Positions 1-7,973 of a stretch of 38,639 nucleotides of DNA are shown here, piece after piece. Each line of letters starts with the position of its first letter. Within the stretch, counting starts at the first letter, position 1. The translations under genes and the position numbers were made by a program. The stretch comes from Caryophanales bacterium UBA4365 (GTDB taxonomy: Bacteria > Bacillota_I > Bacilli_A > RFN20 > CAG-826). The notes beneath the pieces are model-generated. The model had not been told where the DNA came from and made no database searches. It saw only the letters and a list, made by a program, of their open reading frames with translations. The stretch lies in the NCBI GenBank assembly GCA_002393905.1, contig DGSJ01000054.1, forward strand, positions 1-38,639, given 5' to 3'.

Positions 1-59
1 AAAACAAATAATTGAACGATGAATAACATCGATAAAATGAACGCAACTTTATAAGACAT
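1..59 (-). CDS. Start of a small membrane or pilin-like protein (partial)
   Basis: An ATG at 59 opens a frame that runs off the left edge. The 19 visible residues are M-S-Y-K followed by a hydrophobic stretch (VAFILSMLFIVQLFV). A good ribosome site (GGAGG, about 9 nt upstream) precedes it, and the ATG lies 11 nt inside the end of the preceding TadC-like gene, so it is the next gene of the same operon. A hydrophobic N-terminus behind tadB/tadC fits a TadE-like pseudopilin, pilin or another membrane component. Too little is visible to decide. Confidence 0.55.
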   Translation of the reverse strand, partial: MSYKVAFILSMLFIVQLFV

Positions 60-717
60 TAACCATTTCCTCCATCACTGTAATAATTCCAAATGTGACC
101 ATCACAATTAGGATGGAACTACCGACTAAAGGAAACGTGGACATTGAGGCTAATGAGTTACGTTTCTTGTTGATTTCTTTTTCATATGCGAGATCGCTAA
201 TCTTACCAAAAATGAGATCAAATTGAGATAGATGGGATGGGTTAGATCCATCATCAATCATTTGATAGATAGAGATCATCATTTCTTCAATAATTAAATC
301 GTTAAACTTTCGACCAAATCGAATAAATGGATTAATTGTCTTATCTTGATCGATGTCACGAATTAAATCGGAAAGATACAAAGCTAATTGTTTATCGGCA
401 AAAGCTTGAATCTCTTTTAACGCTGTATAAACAGAATAGCCATTATGGAGATAAATTTTGAAAAAGGTAAACAAAGAGACAAAATCTTGTTTTGCTAAAT
501 CATTTTGTTCTTTTTCCAATTTTGAATATCGTGAGAAATAGAACAAATTAAACAAAATAACAAAGACTAATCCAACACCTAAATAGATGTAAGAATTAAG
601 CATATAGAAGGCAACTATACCTAGAGCAAGTAAAACTAAACTAAAAGCTAATGCAGTTGTAAGCTCTTTTTTTATAGATAAGCCAAGATTTGCTATTCTT
701 TCTTTGAGTTTTTTCAT
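49..717 (-). CDS. TadC/TadB-like inner-membrane platform protein (T2SSF family)
   Basis: 222 residues from the ATG at 717. This start has AGGAGG just upstream and overlaps the stop of the preceding gene (ATGA), so the longer open frame upstream of it is not used. Two hydrophobic helices (about residues 20-60) are followed by a cytoplasmic helical domain rich in charged residues, then a final membrane segment (about 195-215, PLVGSSILIVMVTFGIITV). This is the layout of single-domain T2SSF/PilC-type proteins such as TadB and TadC, which form the membrane platform on which pilins are polymerised. It lies directly behind a second protein of the same type and a CpaF-like ATPase. Sequence identity to known Tad proteins is clearly low; the call rests on topology plus context. 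Confidence 0.7.
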   Translation of the reverse strand: MKKLKERIANLGLSIKKELTTALAFSLVLLALGIVAFYMLNSYIYLGVGLVFVILFNLFYFSRYSKLEKEQNDLAKQDFVSLFTFFKIYLHNGYSVYTALKEIQAFADKQLALYLSDLIRDIDQDKTINPFIRFGRKFNDLIIEEMMISIYQMIDDGSNPSHLSQFDLIFGKISDLAYEKEINKKRNSLASMSTFPLVGSSILIVMVTFGIITVMEEMVNVL

Positions 718-1412
718 ACTTGATCCTCCTTCACGATAATTGAGGAATAACGAACAATGAAAAGGTGAATTGAGAAGAGTACAACGAGAAAAAACATTGA
801 TAAAAAGAAGAGAAAAATCGACGATTTTGACATCGTTATGTAAAACGAACTGATTGAAAAGCGAATGAAGATTAGCACAGATACCGCCATTACCCATAGA
901 AGTATAAATTGACCCAAATAGCGGTTCGATTCTGCTAAGGAGTCGCTGATACTCTTCTCAATTCTTGTTGATTCGCTAATCAGTTCGTCAGACATGCTTA
1001 AAATATTTCCGCCTTGATCTTGGTATAAACCAAGGACATTTATAAACATTTTGAATACAGCTAAGTTAAAGAACTCTCTTAAATAAGCAATACGATCACT
1101 AACATTTAAGTTCTCTATCTCAGGTGTAATCTCATTTAATTCTTTATCTTCAAATCTAATTCCACTTTGATAAGCATCTTCTAAAGATTCTTTAACAGAC
1201 ATCGAAATAATAAAGGCATTAATAAAGTGATAACAAGCATGACAACGTCGAACTAATCGATCTTTTTTAATTAAATATTTTCGACCAATCAAAAAATAAT
1301 AAGCGTTAAAGAGCAACACAATTCCGATTGGGAGATAAATCGTCGGACTAGTAAAATAGCTCACAACAGCAAGCGCAAAGGTTATTAAAACATAAAAGAT
1401 ATCTCTTACCAT
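714..1412 (-). CDS. TadB-like inner-membrane platform protein (T2SSF family)
   Basis: 232 residues from the ATG at 1412, which has an AGGAG ribosome site five bases upstream; an in-frame ATG at 1427 is less likely. Two N-terminal membrane helices (about 5-50), a central soluble helical domain (about 55-165, including a QDQGGNILSM segment typical of TadB/TadC-like T2SSF domains) and two C-terminal membrane helices (about 170-225). It ends in an ATGA overlap with the next platform gene and begins 8 bp after the ATPase stop codon. In Tad/Flp systems TadB and TadC pair to form the platform that the CpaF ATPase acts on, which matches this order. Confidence 0.7.
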   Translation of the reverse strand: MVRDIFYVLITFALAVVSYFTSPTIYLPIGIVLLFNAYYFLIGRKYLIKKDRLVRRCHACYHFINAFIISMSVKESLEDAYQSGIRFEDKELNEITPEIENLNVSDRIAYLREFFNLAVFKMFINVLGLYQDQGGNILSMSDELISESTRIEKSISDSLAESNRYLGQFILLWVMAVSVLIFIRFSISSFYITMSKSSIFLFFLSMFFLVVLFSIHLFIVRYSSIIVKEDQV

Positions 1413-1420
1413 AAACTCTC

Positions 1421-2368
1421 CTAACAATGGAATTTTTCAACTAAAACTTTGTTTTCGACTTCTCCAATTGCCTCAATATAACGATGGACATTTCCATCTT
1501 TTGTAATATCTCTACGAACAAAGACATAAACGGGGATATGAGAAAGTAAATCTCCCATAATGTCGTCATACGACTCTCTTGTATCAGCCATTTCAATCAT
1601 TCGAACTAATCGATGAGGCATCGACATTAGTGATTTAGCGTGCATCGTTGTAATAATTGGGTGCCCGGTCATTACACTTGTAAGAACATCGTTCATCTCT
1701 TTTCCACGACTTTCCGCGACAACGAGCCAATCTGGATTTGATCTTAAAGCCTGACGAATTAGGTCATTTATTGAGGAATTGACGTGGTTTTCATTCGCTT
1801 CCCAAGAAGTTATGTCTAAATTTGGATTAGAGCGAATGAACTCTAGTTCTTGGACGTTATCGATAACAATTACCCTGCTGTTATCCTCTAATGAGGTTAA
1901 TAAGTATTTCTGAAGTTCTGTTTTTCCCGATCCAGTTGGGCCTCCAATGACAATTGATTTTTGCTTCTTTAAACAATCTAGTAAAAAGGCCTTCATTTTT
2001 GGATTCATAAAGGATTTGCTGGTTAAAATGCGATTATTTGGCGACGCAATACGAATTGAAAATGAGATTGATTTTTCGTTTTCAACACGAACAATTGACT
2101 GGTGAATTGCGTTAATGCGGTATTTGCCTTCAGAAACATCAATTGATGGGTTAGTATAGGAAAATTGCTTCTCTGCTAAATTAGCGATTTGACGGATAAA
2201 CACCGCAACCTCATCTTTTGAAACTTCAATGTTCGATTTCTTCCTTCCGAATTGGTTGTGAAGATAATAAACATCCTTTCCGTTATAAGAATTATCAGTA
2301 ATTTCGGTGTCACTTAAAAGAGGTGACAGGAAAGATGATTCTAAATAAGTAACAAGCTCTTTATTCAT
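1421..2368 (-). CDS. CpaF/TadA-like secretion ATPase (VirB11/GspE superfamily), short form
   Basis: 315 residues from the ATG at 2368, preceded by AGAGGTGA. Walker A is GGPTGSGKTE (about residues 169-178). An Asp-box strand (RVIVIDNVQELE) follows, then a Walker-B-like region NPDWLVVAESRGKEM and a His-box-like TTMHAKS. These match the CpaF/VirB11 family, hexameric ATPases that power Tad pilus assembly. Typical CpaF proteins are about 450 residues; this one has a reduced N-terminal region. The canonical GE of the Walker B region (VVGEVRG) is AE here (VVAESRG). It overlaps the end of the upstream pseudopilin-like gene by 8 bp and is followed by the two platform proteins. Confidence 0.85.
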   Translation of the reverse strand: MNKELVTYLESSFLSPLLSDTEITDNSYNGKDVYYLHNQFGRKKSNIEVSKDEVAVFIRQIANLAEKQFSYTNPSIDVSEGKYRINAIHQSIVRVENEKSISFSIRIASPNNRILTSKSFMNPKMKAFLLDCLKKQKSIVIGGPTGSGKTELQKYLLTSLEDNSRVIVIDNVQELEFIRSNPNLDITSWEANENHVNSSINDLIRQALRSNPDWLVVAESRGKEMNDVLTSVMTGHPIITTMHAKSLMSMPHRLVRMIEMADTRESYDDIMGDLLSHIPVYVFVRRDITKDGNVHRYIEAIGEVENKVLVEKFHC

Positions 2369-2765
2369 TGATTTCACCTCTTGAATTGATCCGAAATTCA
2401 CGACTGTGTTTGTAGGTATAAAACATATTGATTTTCGAAGTTAAAGAAATGCGAACTCCATCGGCGTGATGATTGGTATTGACTGCATTTGTGCTAACAT
2501 CGAAATAAATAATTGACGCTTTATAATCTGTCGTATATTTACCAACATTATCTTTTAGATAATCAATCACGTATTTTTCGAGTTGAGGTTCATTAAAATA
2601 TGGTTTTACATCTTCTCCGTCATCCCCAATTGTGACAACGCTAATTTCAAGAATGCTGCGATGCATATTTAAGAACGAACGATGAATACTTGATTGCGTC
2701 ATTCCTCCAAATGAAAATGTCAAAAAGAGAACAAACCCAAAAGTGAAGAAAAGACAGTTAGTCAT
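2361..2765 (-). CDS. Small single-pass pseudopilin/TadE-like protein
   Basis: 134 residues. A hydrophobic N-terminal helix (about residues 3-20, FFTFGFVLFLTFSFGG) is followed by a soluble domain with predicted beta-strands. The architecture resembles a minor pilin or TadE-like protein, but I see no clear prepilin peptidase cleavage motif. The ATG at 2765 has AAAGGAG 8 bp upstream and overlaps the stop of the preceding gene by 8 bp; its own 3' end overlaps the ATPase start. The tight overlaps on both sides support one pilus operon. Function is inferred from position and topology only. Confidence 0.6.
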   Translation of the reverse strand: MTNCLFFTFGFVLFLTFSFGGMTQSSIHRSFLNMHRSILEISVVTIGDDGEDVKPYFNEPQLEKYVIDYLKDNVGKYTTDYKASIIYFDVSTNAVNTNHHADGVRISLTSKINMFYTYKHSREFRINSRGEINE

Positions 2766-3789
2766 GTTTTAACTCCTTTCCAATATCACTAAATTCGACA
2801 TCATTTGTCTTAATGCAATACTCCGAAGAAACGCAGTTCCCCATTCGTGATCGTTCTGCTTCAATGGAGAATGAGTAGCTAAAATCAATTCTCATCGTTC
2901 CGAGTTTTTCACCCAGAATTGTAAAATCGAGCTTTTGAAGATCCTTAAATCCGTTTTTTGGAAGATAAAGATACTTTGTTTCAACAAACCCTGGAAGCTG
3001 GCTTCTTGCCATTTCATATGTATAAGGATTTACATAGAGTTTATCCTTAAATCGAAGTTGATATTGATGGTTACCAACATCAACAAAATCGAGGCTCAAT
3101 TCAACTCTGTTATAAGCGATTTCGTCATCCCTTAAATCACAAAATAAACCGTAAATTGCTGGGATTCCTATAGAAATTATGTAATATTCGATCTCGATTG
3201 GAATATCGTAAATTGTCTCAGTAAAACTAAACATTCCAACATCAAGTTTGTTATAAATATTCATCTCATTTATCGCGTACCAATTTTTAAATTCGTACTT
3301 ATCTGATGAGGTGAAATAACCTCTACTTTTGGTGTATGATGCAACATTAAAACTTTCATAGGTTGCTGTTTGAAGTTGGTCAACAACTAAACGAGGTGGA
3401 TTGTTTGCCTCAATCATGTCAAACCAGTGATTTGTCGTCTGACCATCACCGTCGCTAAAAAATATTTTGATTCGGTTTTGTTCGCCAGATCTCATTAAAG
3501 TCCCGGTTGATGTTTCACTAATTAGACCACTTTCATCACTCGGACGAAGGTTTTTGATCTTTGTTCCGGTTTTATATTTCGAATTATAAAGGTAAAAATT
3601 AACTAATTTTCTTGTTACTGGACCATTGCTTGATAGTTTTGCGAAAACTTTTACACTTCTGGATTTATCAGCATAAAAAGGAGTAATGTGAAAATAATCC
3701 AACTCATAACGCTGTACTTCCGTCGCACCAAAGGAAACTCCACACGTGAGCATGCATAATACTAATGGAATAAGCTTTTGTTTTATCAT
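2758..3789 (-). CDS. Secreted protein of a Tad-like operon, unknown function
   Basis: 343 residues from the ATG at 3789. A typical signal peptide opens the protein (MIKQKLIPLVLCMLTCGVSFGA, cleavage probably near residue 22). The mature part is rich in aromatic residues and predicted beta-strands, with a few cysteines (pairs near the C-terminus: NCVSSEYC), consistent with an exported, possibly disulfide-bonded protein. I recognise no family. GGAG lies 11 nt upstream of the ATG, a slightly long spacing. It overlaps the genes on both sides by a few bases, so it belongs to the pilus operon and may be a surface or minor pilus component. Confidence 0.6.
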   Translation of the reverse strand: MIKQKLIPLVLCMLTCGVSFGATEVQRYELDYFHITPFYADKSRSVKVFAKLSSNGPVTRKLVNFYLYNSKYKTGTKIKNLRPSDESGLISETSTGTLMRSGEQNRIKIFFSDGDGQTTNHWFDMIEANNPPRLVVDQLQTATYESFNVASYTKSRGYFTSSDKYEFKNWYAINEMNIYNKLDVGMFSFTETIYDIPIEIEYYIISIGIPAIYGLFCDLRDDEIAYNRVELSLDFVDVGNHQYQLRFKDKLYVNPYTYEMARSQLPGFVETKYLYLPKNGFKDLQKLDFTILGEKLGTMRIDFSYSFSIEAERSRMGNCVSSEYCIKTNDVEFSDIGKELKHD

Positions 3790-4121
3790 AATGAGTGATA
3801 CTCCTTTAAGAATGCTTGAATCGCACAATGGCGTAGGCGATAAAGAGTAGATTTTTTGTAAATTCCCTTCCACCACTCGTTATAAACCTTGTTATCGCCA
3901 CGAAATGACTGAGTTATAAGATAAGATTGGAGTGGTTTAATGCTATCGAGAGCGACATGAATTTTACGAACATCATCTCTAAACTTGGCTAATGTCTCAT
4001 CTTTCCCCTGTGAAGAGAATTTGAGATTATTACGGATGTAACGATATTTCAGATGGACGTCTTTGAATATCGAGACCATTTCTCTTGTTTCTTCGATGTG
4101 GTAATCATGTTTTTTATGCAT
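3786..4121 (-). CDS. Small helical protein, possible sigma region 4-like (MG284/MPN403-like) regulator
   Basis: 111 residues from the ATG at 4121, preceded by a strong GGAGGGG ribosome site. It is the first gene of the Tad-like operon and overlaps the following gene by 4 bp. The protein is charged and helical. The C-terminal end (WWKGIYKKSTLYRLRHCAIQ then AFLKEY) resembles the helix-turn-helix-like ending of small proteins related to sigma factor region 4, such as the MG284/MPN403 family of Mollicutes and relatives. That link is from memory of the pattern, so a regulatory role for the pilus operon is only a suggestion. Confidence 0.5.
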   Translation of the reverse strand: MHKKHDYHIEETREMVSIFKDVHLKYRYIRNNLKFSSQGKDETLAKFRDDVRKIHVALDSIKPLQSYLITQSFRGDNKVYNEWWKGIYKKSTLYRLRHCAIQAFLKEYHSL

Positions 4122-4226
4122 AGTTTTTCCCCTCCGCAAAAAATTGCTTATATTAACTTAATCCGCAAAATCGCACCATTTTTTGCACTAATTTTTTTCA
4201 AAAATATTTTTAATATAAAAATTTTT

Positions 4227-4262
4227 TTGTTTTTTTGACCTTGGGACACTTATAATTGAAAT
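4227..4262 (+). promoter_or_regulatory. Promoter of the guanylate kinase-like gene, predicted leaderless
   Basis: A -35-like TTGTTT (4227-4232) and a perfect -10 TATAAT (4251-4256) are 18 bp apart. The ATG at 4263 is only 6 nt after the -10, where transcription normally begins. There is no Shine-Dalgarno sequence. The mRNA should therefore start at or next to the start codon. Confidence 0.65.
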
Positions 4263-4796
4263 ATGCTTATTCTTTGTGGCGCTTCAGCAAGTGGAAAAAC
4301 AGTCACTGCTCTTAATCTTCAAAAACGTTTTGGATTAGTAAAAGCCATCACCACAACTACCAGAGCAATGCGTGAAGGTGAAAAAGATGGAGTAGATTAT
4401 TTTTTCATCTCCAAAGAAGAGTTTGAAAAGAAGCTTAAAGAAGGAAAGTTTGTTGAATCATCCTTATATAATGGAAATTATTATGGATGTGGAAAAGACC
4501 AAGTCGATGATAACAAAGTTATCGTACTAGATCCGAATGGGTTACATGCCTTCCAAGCTCTAAATGATCCTCGAGTAATCACTGTTCTATTAATCTGCGA
4601 TCCAAAAAAGAGAGAAGAAAGAATGGTTGGTCGTGGAGACAAAAAAGAAAAAATTGAAGAACGATTAAAAAACGACCAATACGACTTCTCATTAGACAAA
4701 GTTCAAGGTGTTCATTTAGTTGTTCATACAGATAATAAAAACATCGACCAAGTGGCCGATGAAATTTATTCATTTTATCAATCAAAGATGAGATAA
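4263..4796 (+). CDS. Guanylate kinase-like nucleotide kinase
   Basis: 177 residues. The P-loop GASASGKT starts at residue 6. The guanylate kinase signature follows: TTTTRAMREGEKDGVDYFF, with both GMP-binding arginines. Then comes a lid region with FVESSLYNGNYYG, where E and Y correspond to the GMP contacts. Guanylate kinase converts GMP to GDP using ATP. The protein is shorter than usual (about 200) and the core after NYYG diverges from standard Gmk, so it may be a second, specialised member rather than the housekeeping enzyme. It is the only plus-strand protein gene in the window. Its last 15 bp overlap the end of the convergent SDR gene. Confidence 0.75.
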   Translation: MLILCGASASGKTVTALNLQKRFGLVKAITTTTRAMREGEKDGVDYFFISKEEFEKKLKEGKFVESSLYNGNYYGCGKDQVDDNKVIVLDPNGLHAFQALNDPRVITVLLICDPKKREERMVGRGDKKEKIEERLKNDQYDFSLDKVQGVHLVVHTDNKNIDQVADEIYSFYQSKMR

Positions 4797-5672
4797 CGAT
4801 TTTAATAAACGAGCATACCTTTTCTCGTTTAAATGAAGTCGTTTTTCTTTTGGAATTCCACGGATATGGAAGAAGTGTTTTGGATAAAAGTAACCAAGAT
4901 TTGCTGGTGATTTTATCGCCGCTTCAACTAAACATAATGAAGATTTGTCAGCGCTATTTCCGAATTTATGCATGAACTTCTTGCCAAGGTGTTGGAAGCG
5001 TTTGGAGAAGGTTGTGGCTTCACCGCCAACGATATTTGTTGAGGCTAAACCTGGGTGACAAAGAGTCACTTCGACTTGTCCATAAAGTTCATTTGATAAA
5101 TATAATCCATACTCAAGAATCATTCTCTTAGAAACAGCGTATTGTTTAAATGAGGAACGATGTTCTTGTTTAAAGTATTTTTCATAGTGCCTGGAACGAC
5201 CTTGATGAGAAACGATGCTTGAAACCAAGACAAGACGTTTAAACTTTCCAGCCTTAATTTGATCTTTTAAAGCTTCAACAGCAAAATACATGCCAATAAA
5301 GTTTGTTCCGACAGTTAAACTATAACCATCTTTTGTAAAAAGATTCTTTCCTGGATGGAAAATTCCAGCATTAAGAATTAAGGCATCGATGTGTTCATAT
5401 TTTTCTAGATGTTTAGGAAGTTCATTGATTGAAGCCTTGTCAGCCTGATCAAAGGGGACAATATCGATTTTTCCGTTTGGAAATAATTCGAGTAGTTTGT
5501 TCTTAGCGTTCTCAGCCTTTTTAAGATTACGGCATGCCATAATCACTGCTGCACCTTTAGCTAAAAATGTCTTACAGGCAGAATAGCCTAAACCAGAGTT
5601 TGCACCAGTCACAAGGAAAAGCTTTCCTTCTAAGGAAGGAAGATTCTTCTCAACATAGACTTCGTACTTCAT
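4782..5672 (-). CDS. Short-chain dehydrogenase/reductase (retinol dehydrogenase-like)
   Basis: 296 residues. The Rossmann motif TGANSGLG starts at about residue 22, NAG (LILNAGIF) at about 106, the catalytic Ser is in LVSSIVS and the YxxxK pair is YAVSK. The AACRNLKKAENA-like segment after beta-2 (MACRN) is typical of the RDH/WWOX-like SDR subgroup, NADP-dependent reductases of hydrophobic carbonyl substrates. The substrate cannot be read from sequence. Its ATG overlaps the stop of the upstream DUF21/CBS gene (TAATG), so it is the last gene of that operon. It is convergent with, and overlaps, the guanylate kinase-like gene. Confidence 0.8.
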   Translation of the reverse strand: MKYEVYVEKNLPSLEGKLFLVTGANSGLGYSACKTFLAKGAAVIMACRNLKKAENAKNKLLELFPNGKIDIVPFDQADKASINELPKHLEKYEHIDALILNAGIFHPGKNLFTKDGYSLTVGTNFIGMYFAVEALKDQIKAGKFKRLVLVSSIVSHQGRSRHYEKYFKQEHRSSFKQYAVSKRMILEYGLYLSNELYGQVEVTLCHPGLASTNIVGGEATTFSKRFQHLGKKFMHKFGNSADKSSLCLVEAAIKSPANLGYFYPKHFFHIRGIPKEKRLHLNEKRYARLLKSLSHL

Positions 5673-6937
5673 TATTTTTCTCTCTTTTTGTGAACTGTTA
5701 CTTCGACTTTTTCAACAGTAAAGTTTGTTGCATCAACAACTTTCACATCAATGTTTTTATATTTAAACTTATCACCAATTTTAGCAAATTTTTCTAAATA
5801 ATCCAAAACCCATCCACCAACAGAGTTATAGGCTTTATCTTCACTAATATCTAATCCACATAAATCAAAGAAATCATCAATGTTCATATTCGCATCAACA
5901 AGATATTTGTTACGTGAAATCTTTGTATAAGGTTCTTTGATCTTATCCATTTCATCATACATTTCGCCAACAAGTTCTTCTAAGATGTCTTCCATGGTTA
6001 ATAAGCCATCGGTTCCACCAAACTCGTCTTTAACAATAACAATGTGGTTTTTATGGGATTTCATCCATCGTAAGATTTCCGAAATGCCCATTGCTCCAGG
6101 AACAAACTTCACCGGAATAATTAAAGATTTCAAATTAATCTTTTCTTTAGCCAAAATAGACTTTAAAAGTTGTTTGGTTGGTAAAATACCAACAATGTTA
6201 TCAATTGTGCCTTTATAGACCGGTACACGTGAATGCATAAAGATATCATCTCCAGCTAGGAGTTTATAAATATCGGCATCCACTGGAATCGCAAACATAT
6301 CAACTCGTGGAGTCATGATTTCTTGTGCTTCAGTATCTTTAAAATCTAAGACAGATTTAATTAGTTCAGATTGATCTTCATCAATGGTACCGTCTTCTTC
6401 AACTTTTTCGACAAGCTCTTCTAGTTCATCATCACTCATTTCATCAACATCATTATGTTCTTCACGGATAAAGATTTTGGCGATGAGTTTTCCTAAATTA
6501 GATGTTACAAAAACAATTGGGAAAAAGATGATTCTTAGCACGTAGATTGGATAGGCTAAAACAAGAGATAAACGGTAAGAGAAAGCTCGACCGATTACCT
6601 TTGGCAATAATTCACCAAAAAGAAGAACAATAACAAGGAGAATAATTTCGGCAATTGTTGTAGATAATGGTGAATCAGAAATGGATAAAGCTAAAACGGT
6701 TGCTAAGGAAGATGCAGCAATATTAACTAAGTTATTACTAAAGAGAATTGTGGAGATTGTTTCGTTATAGTTTTCAGCAAAACCTAGAGCAATCTTTGCC
6801 GCTTTCGATTTCTTTTGTGCTTTCTTCTTTAAACGTAATTTATTAACAGTCGCATAAACAATATCAGATGCGGAAAATGTCGCTGAAAAGAAGACTAAAA
6901 CAATAATCGCAATAATTAAACCGATTTGCTCAATCAT
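5672..6937 (-). CDS. DUF21/CBS/CorC-HlyC membrane protein (CNNM/HlyC family), full-length paralogue
   Basis: 421 residues. An N-terminal DUF21 membrane domain with about four hydrophobic helices (about 1-175) is followed by an acidic linker (DDVDEMSDDELEEL), a CBS pair (about 190-330, with EIMTPRVDM and TDGLLTMEDILEELVGEMYDE) and a C-terminal CorC_HlyC domain (about 345-415). This family (TlyC/YhdP/CNNM-like) is linked to Mg2+ or other divalent cation efflux and is often misnamed hemolysin. The ATG overlaps the upstream paralogue's stop (ATGA) and no good SD is present, so translation is probably coupled. The two copies may work as a heteromer. Confidence 0.85.
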   Translation of the reverse strand: MIEQIGLIIAIIVLVFFSATFSASDIVYATVNKLRLKKKAQKKSKAAKIALGFAENYNETISTILFSNNLVNIAASSLATVLALSISDSPLSTTIAEIILLVIVLLFGELLPKVIGRAFSYRLSLVLAYPIYVLRIIFFPIVFVTSNLGKLIAKIFIREEHNDVDEMSDDELEELVEKVEEDGTIDEDQSELIKSVLDFKDTEAQEIMTPRVDMFAIPVDADIYKLLAGDDIFMHSRVPVYKGTIDNIVGILPTKQLLKSILAKEKINLKSLIIPVKFVPGAMGISEILRWMKSHKNHIVIVKDEFGGTDGLLTMEDILEELVGEMYDEMDKIKEPYTKISRNKYLVDANMNIDDFFDLCGLDISEDKAYNSVGGWVLDYLEKFAKIGDKFKYKNIDVKVVDATNFTVEKVEVTVHKKREK

Positions 6938-7959
6938 TTCGATTCATTCTCCTCTCCTCCGCGAGGTTCAGCAATTTTACCAACAAGTTCTTCTAAAACG
7001 TCTTCCATCGTGATTAAACCAATCACACGTCCTTCATGGCGAACAATCGCAATGTGGGTGTGATGATTTTTAAAGCCATCAATCATTTCATCCATCTTAA
7101 TTTTGGTCGAGACAAAATATGGCTTTTGAACCACATCTTTGACTTGGACATTTGGATTCTTTAAATATTCTTTAATATAGGATTTTACGTGCAAAACCCC
7201 GACAATTTTGTCTAAAGAGCCATAACAAACCGGAATACGAGAGAATGGAATTGTTAAGATTTTGTTTTTAATTTCTTCACCACTTAAATTTTTAATATCA
7301 AGATAGGCAATCTTGTTTCGACGAGTGAAAACTTCTTTCACAGAAGTATCGGTAAACTCTAAAGAAGCATAGATTAAATCCGATTCATCATCGTTTAAAA
7401 CATCTTGTTCTTCGAGTTCATCAACAACGTTGGTAAAGTCTTCTTCGGTCATGACCATTTGTTCACCGGTTTTAAAGATTTTATTTGTTAAACGTGCAAT
7501 AGCGTTAAACACAACCACAAGTGGGTAAAATAAAAACATAAAGAAACGAGCAATATAAATGTTGTTTTTGGCCACTCGATTTGGCATTGCTCGAGCAATC
7601 ATCTTCGGAACCATGTCAGAAAACATGTAGACAATCACTGCCATTACGATTGAGGAGATTAAAGAGATGGCTGTGCTAGTTAATCCCGAGTTTCTTAAAA
7701 TATCGAAAAAGAAAAACGCCGAGAAAGTTGAAATAGCAATACTCGAGATGTTGTATCCTAATAAGGATACAGTGAGTACTTTTTCAAATTTCTCGTGCGT
7801 TTTTAATATGTGTTTAGCTTTCTTATTTCCGTCATCAGCTTCAACTCGAAGTTTAAATTGGTTTAAGCAAGCGAAGGCTGTTTCCGTAGAGGAAAAGAAG
7901 CCACTAAGAGCAACCAATACAAGAATAATAGCTAAATAAAGCCACGACAAGGGATCCAT
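6934..7959 (-). CDS. DUF21/CBS membrane protein lacking the CorC-HlyC domain
   Basis: 341 residues. It has the same DUF21 membrane domain (about 1-170) and CBS pair (about 195-330, ending in GLITMEDVLEELVGKI) as its downstream neighbour, but stops directly after the CBS domains, so the C-terminal CorC_HlyC domain is absent. DUF21 family proteins act in divalent cation transport. The ATG at 7959 has no SD; a TTTAAT hexamer lies 6 nt upstream, so it could have its own leaderless promoter, or it could be read from the upstream surface-protein gene 14 bp away. The tandem pair looks like a duplication with domain loss. Confidence 0.85.
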   Translation of the reverse strand: MDPLSWLYLAIILVLVALSGFFSSTETAFACLNQFKLRVEADDGNKKAKHILKTHEKFEKVLTVSLLGYNISSIAISTFSAFFFFDILRNSGLTSTAISLISSIVMAVIVYMFSDMVPKMIARAMPNRVAKNNIYIARFFMFLFYPLVVVFNAIARLTNKIFKTGEQMVMTEEDFTNVVDELEEQDVLNDDESDLIYASLEFTDTSVKEVFTRRNKIAYLDIKNLSGEEIKNKILTIPFSRIPVCYGSLDKIVGVLHVKSYIKEYLKNPNVQVKDVVQKPYFVSTKIKMDEMIDGFKNHHTHIAIVRHEGRVIGLITMEDVLEELVGKIAEPRGGEENESK

Positions 7960-7973
7960 ATTGGAATTAAATA

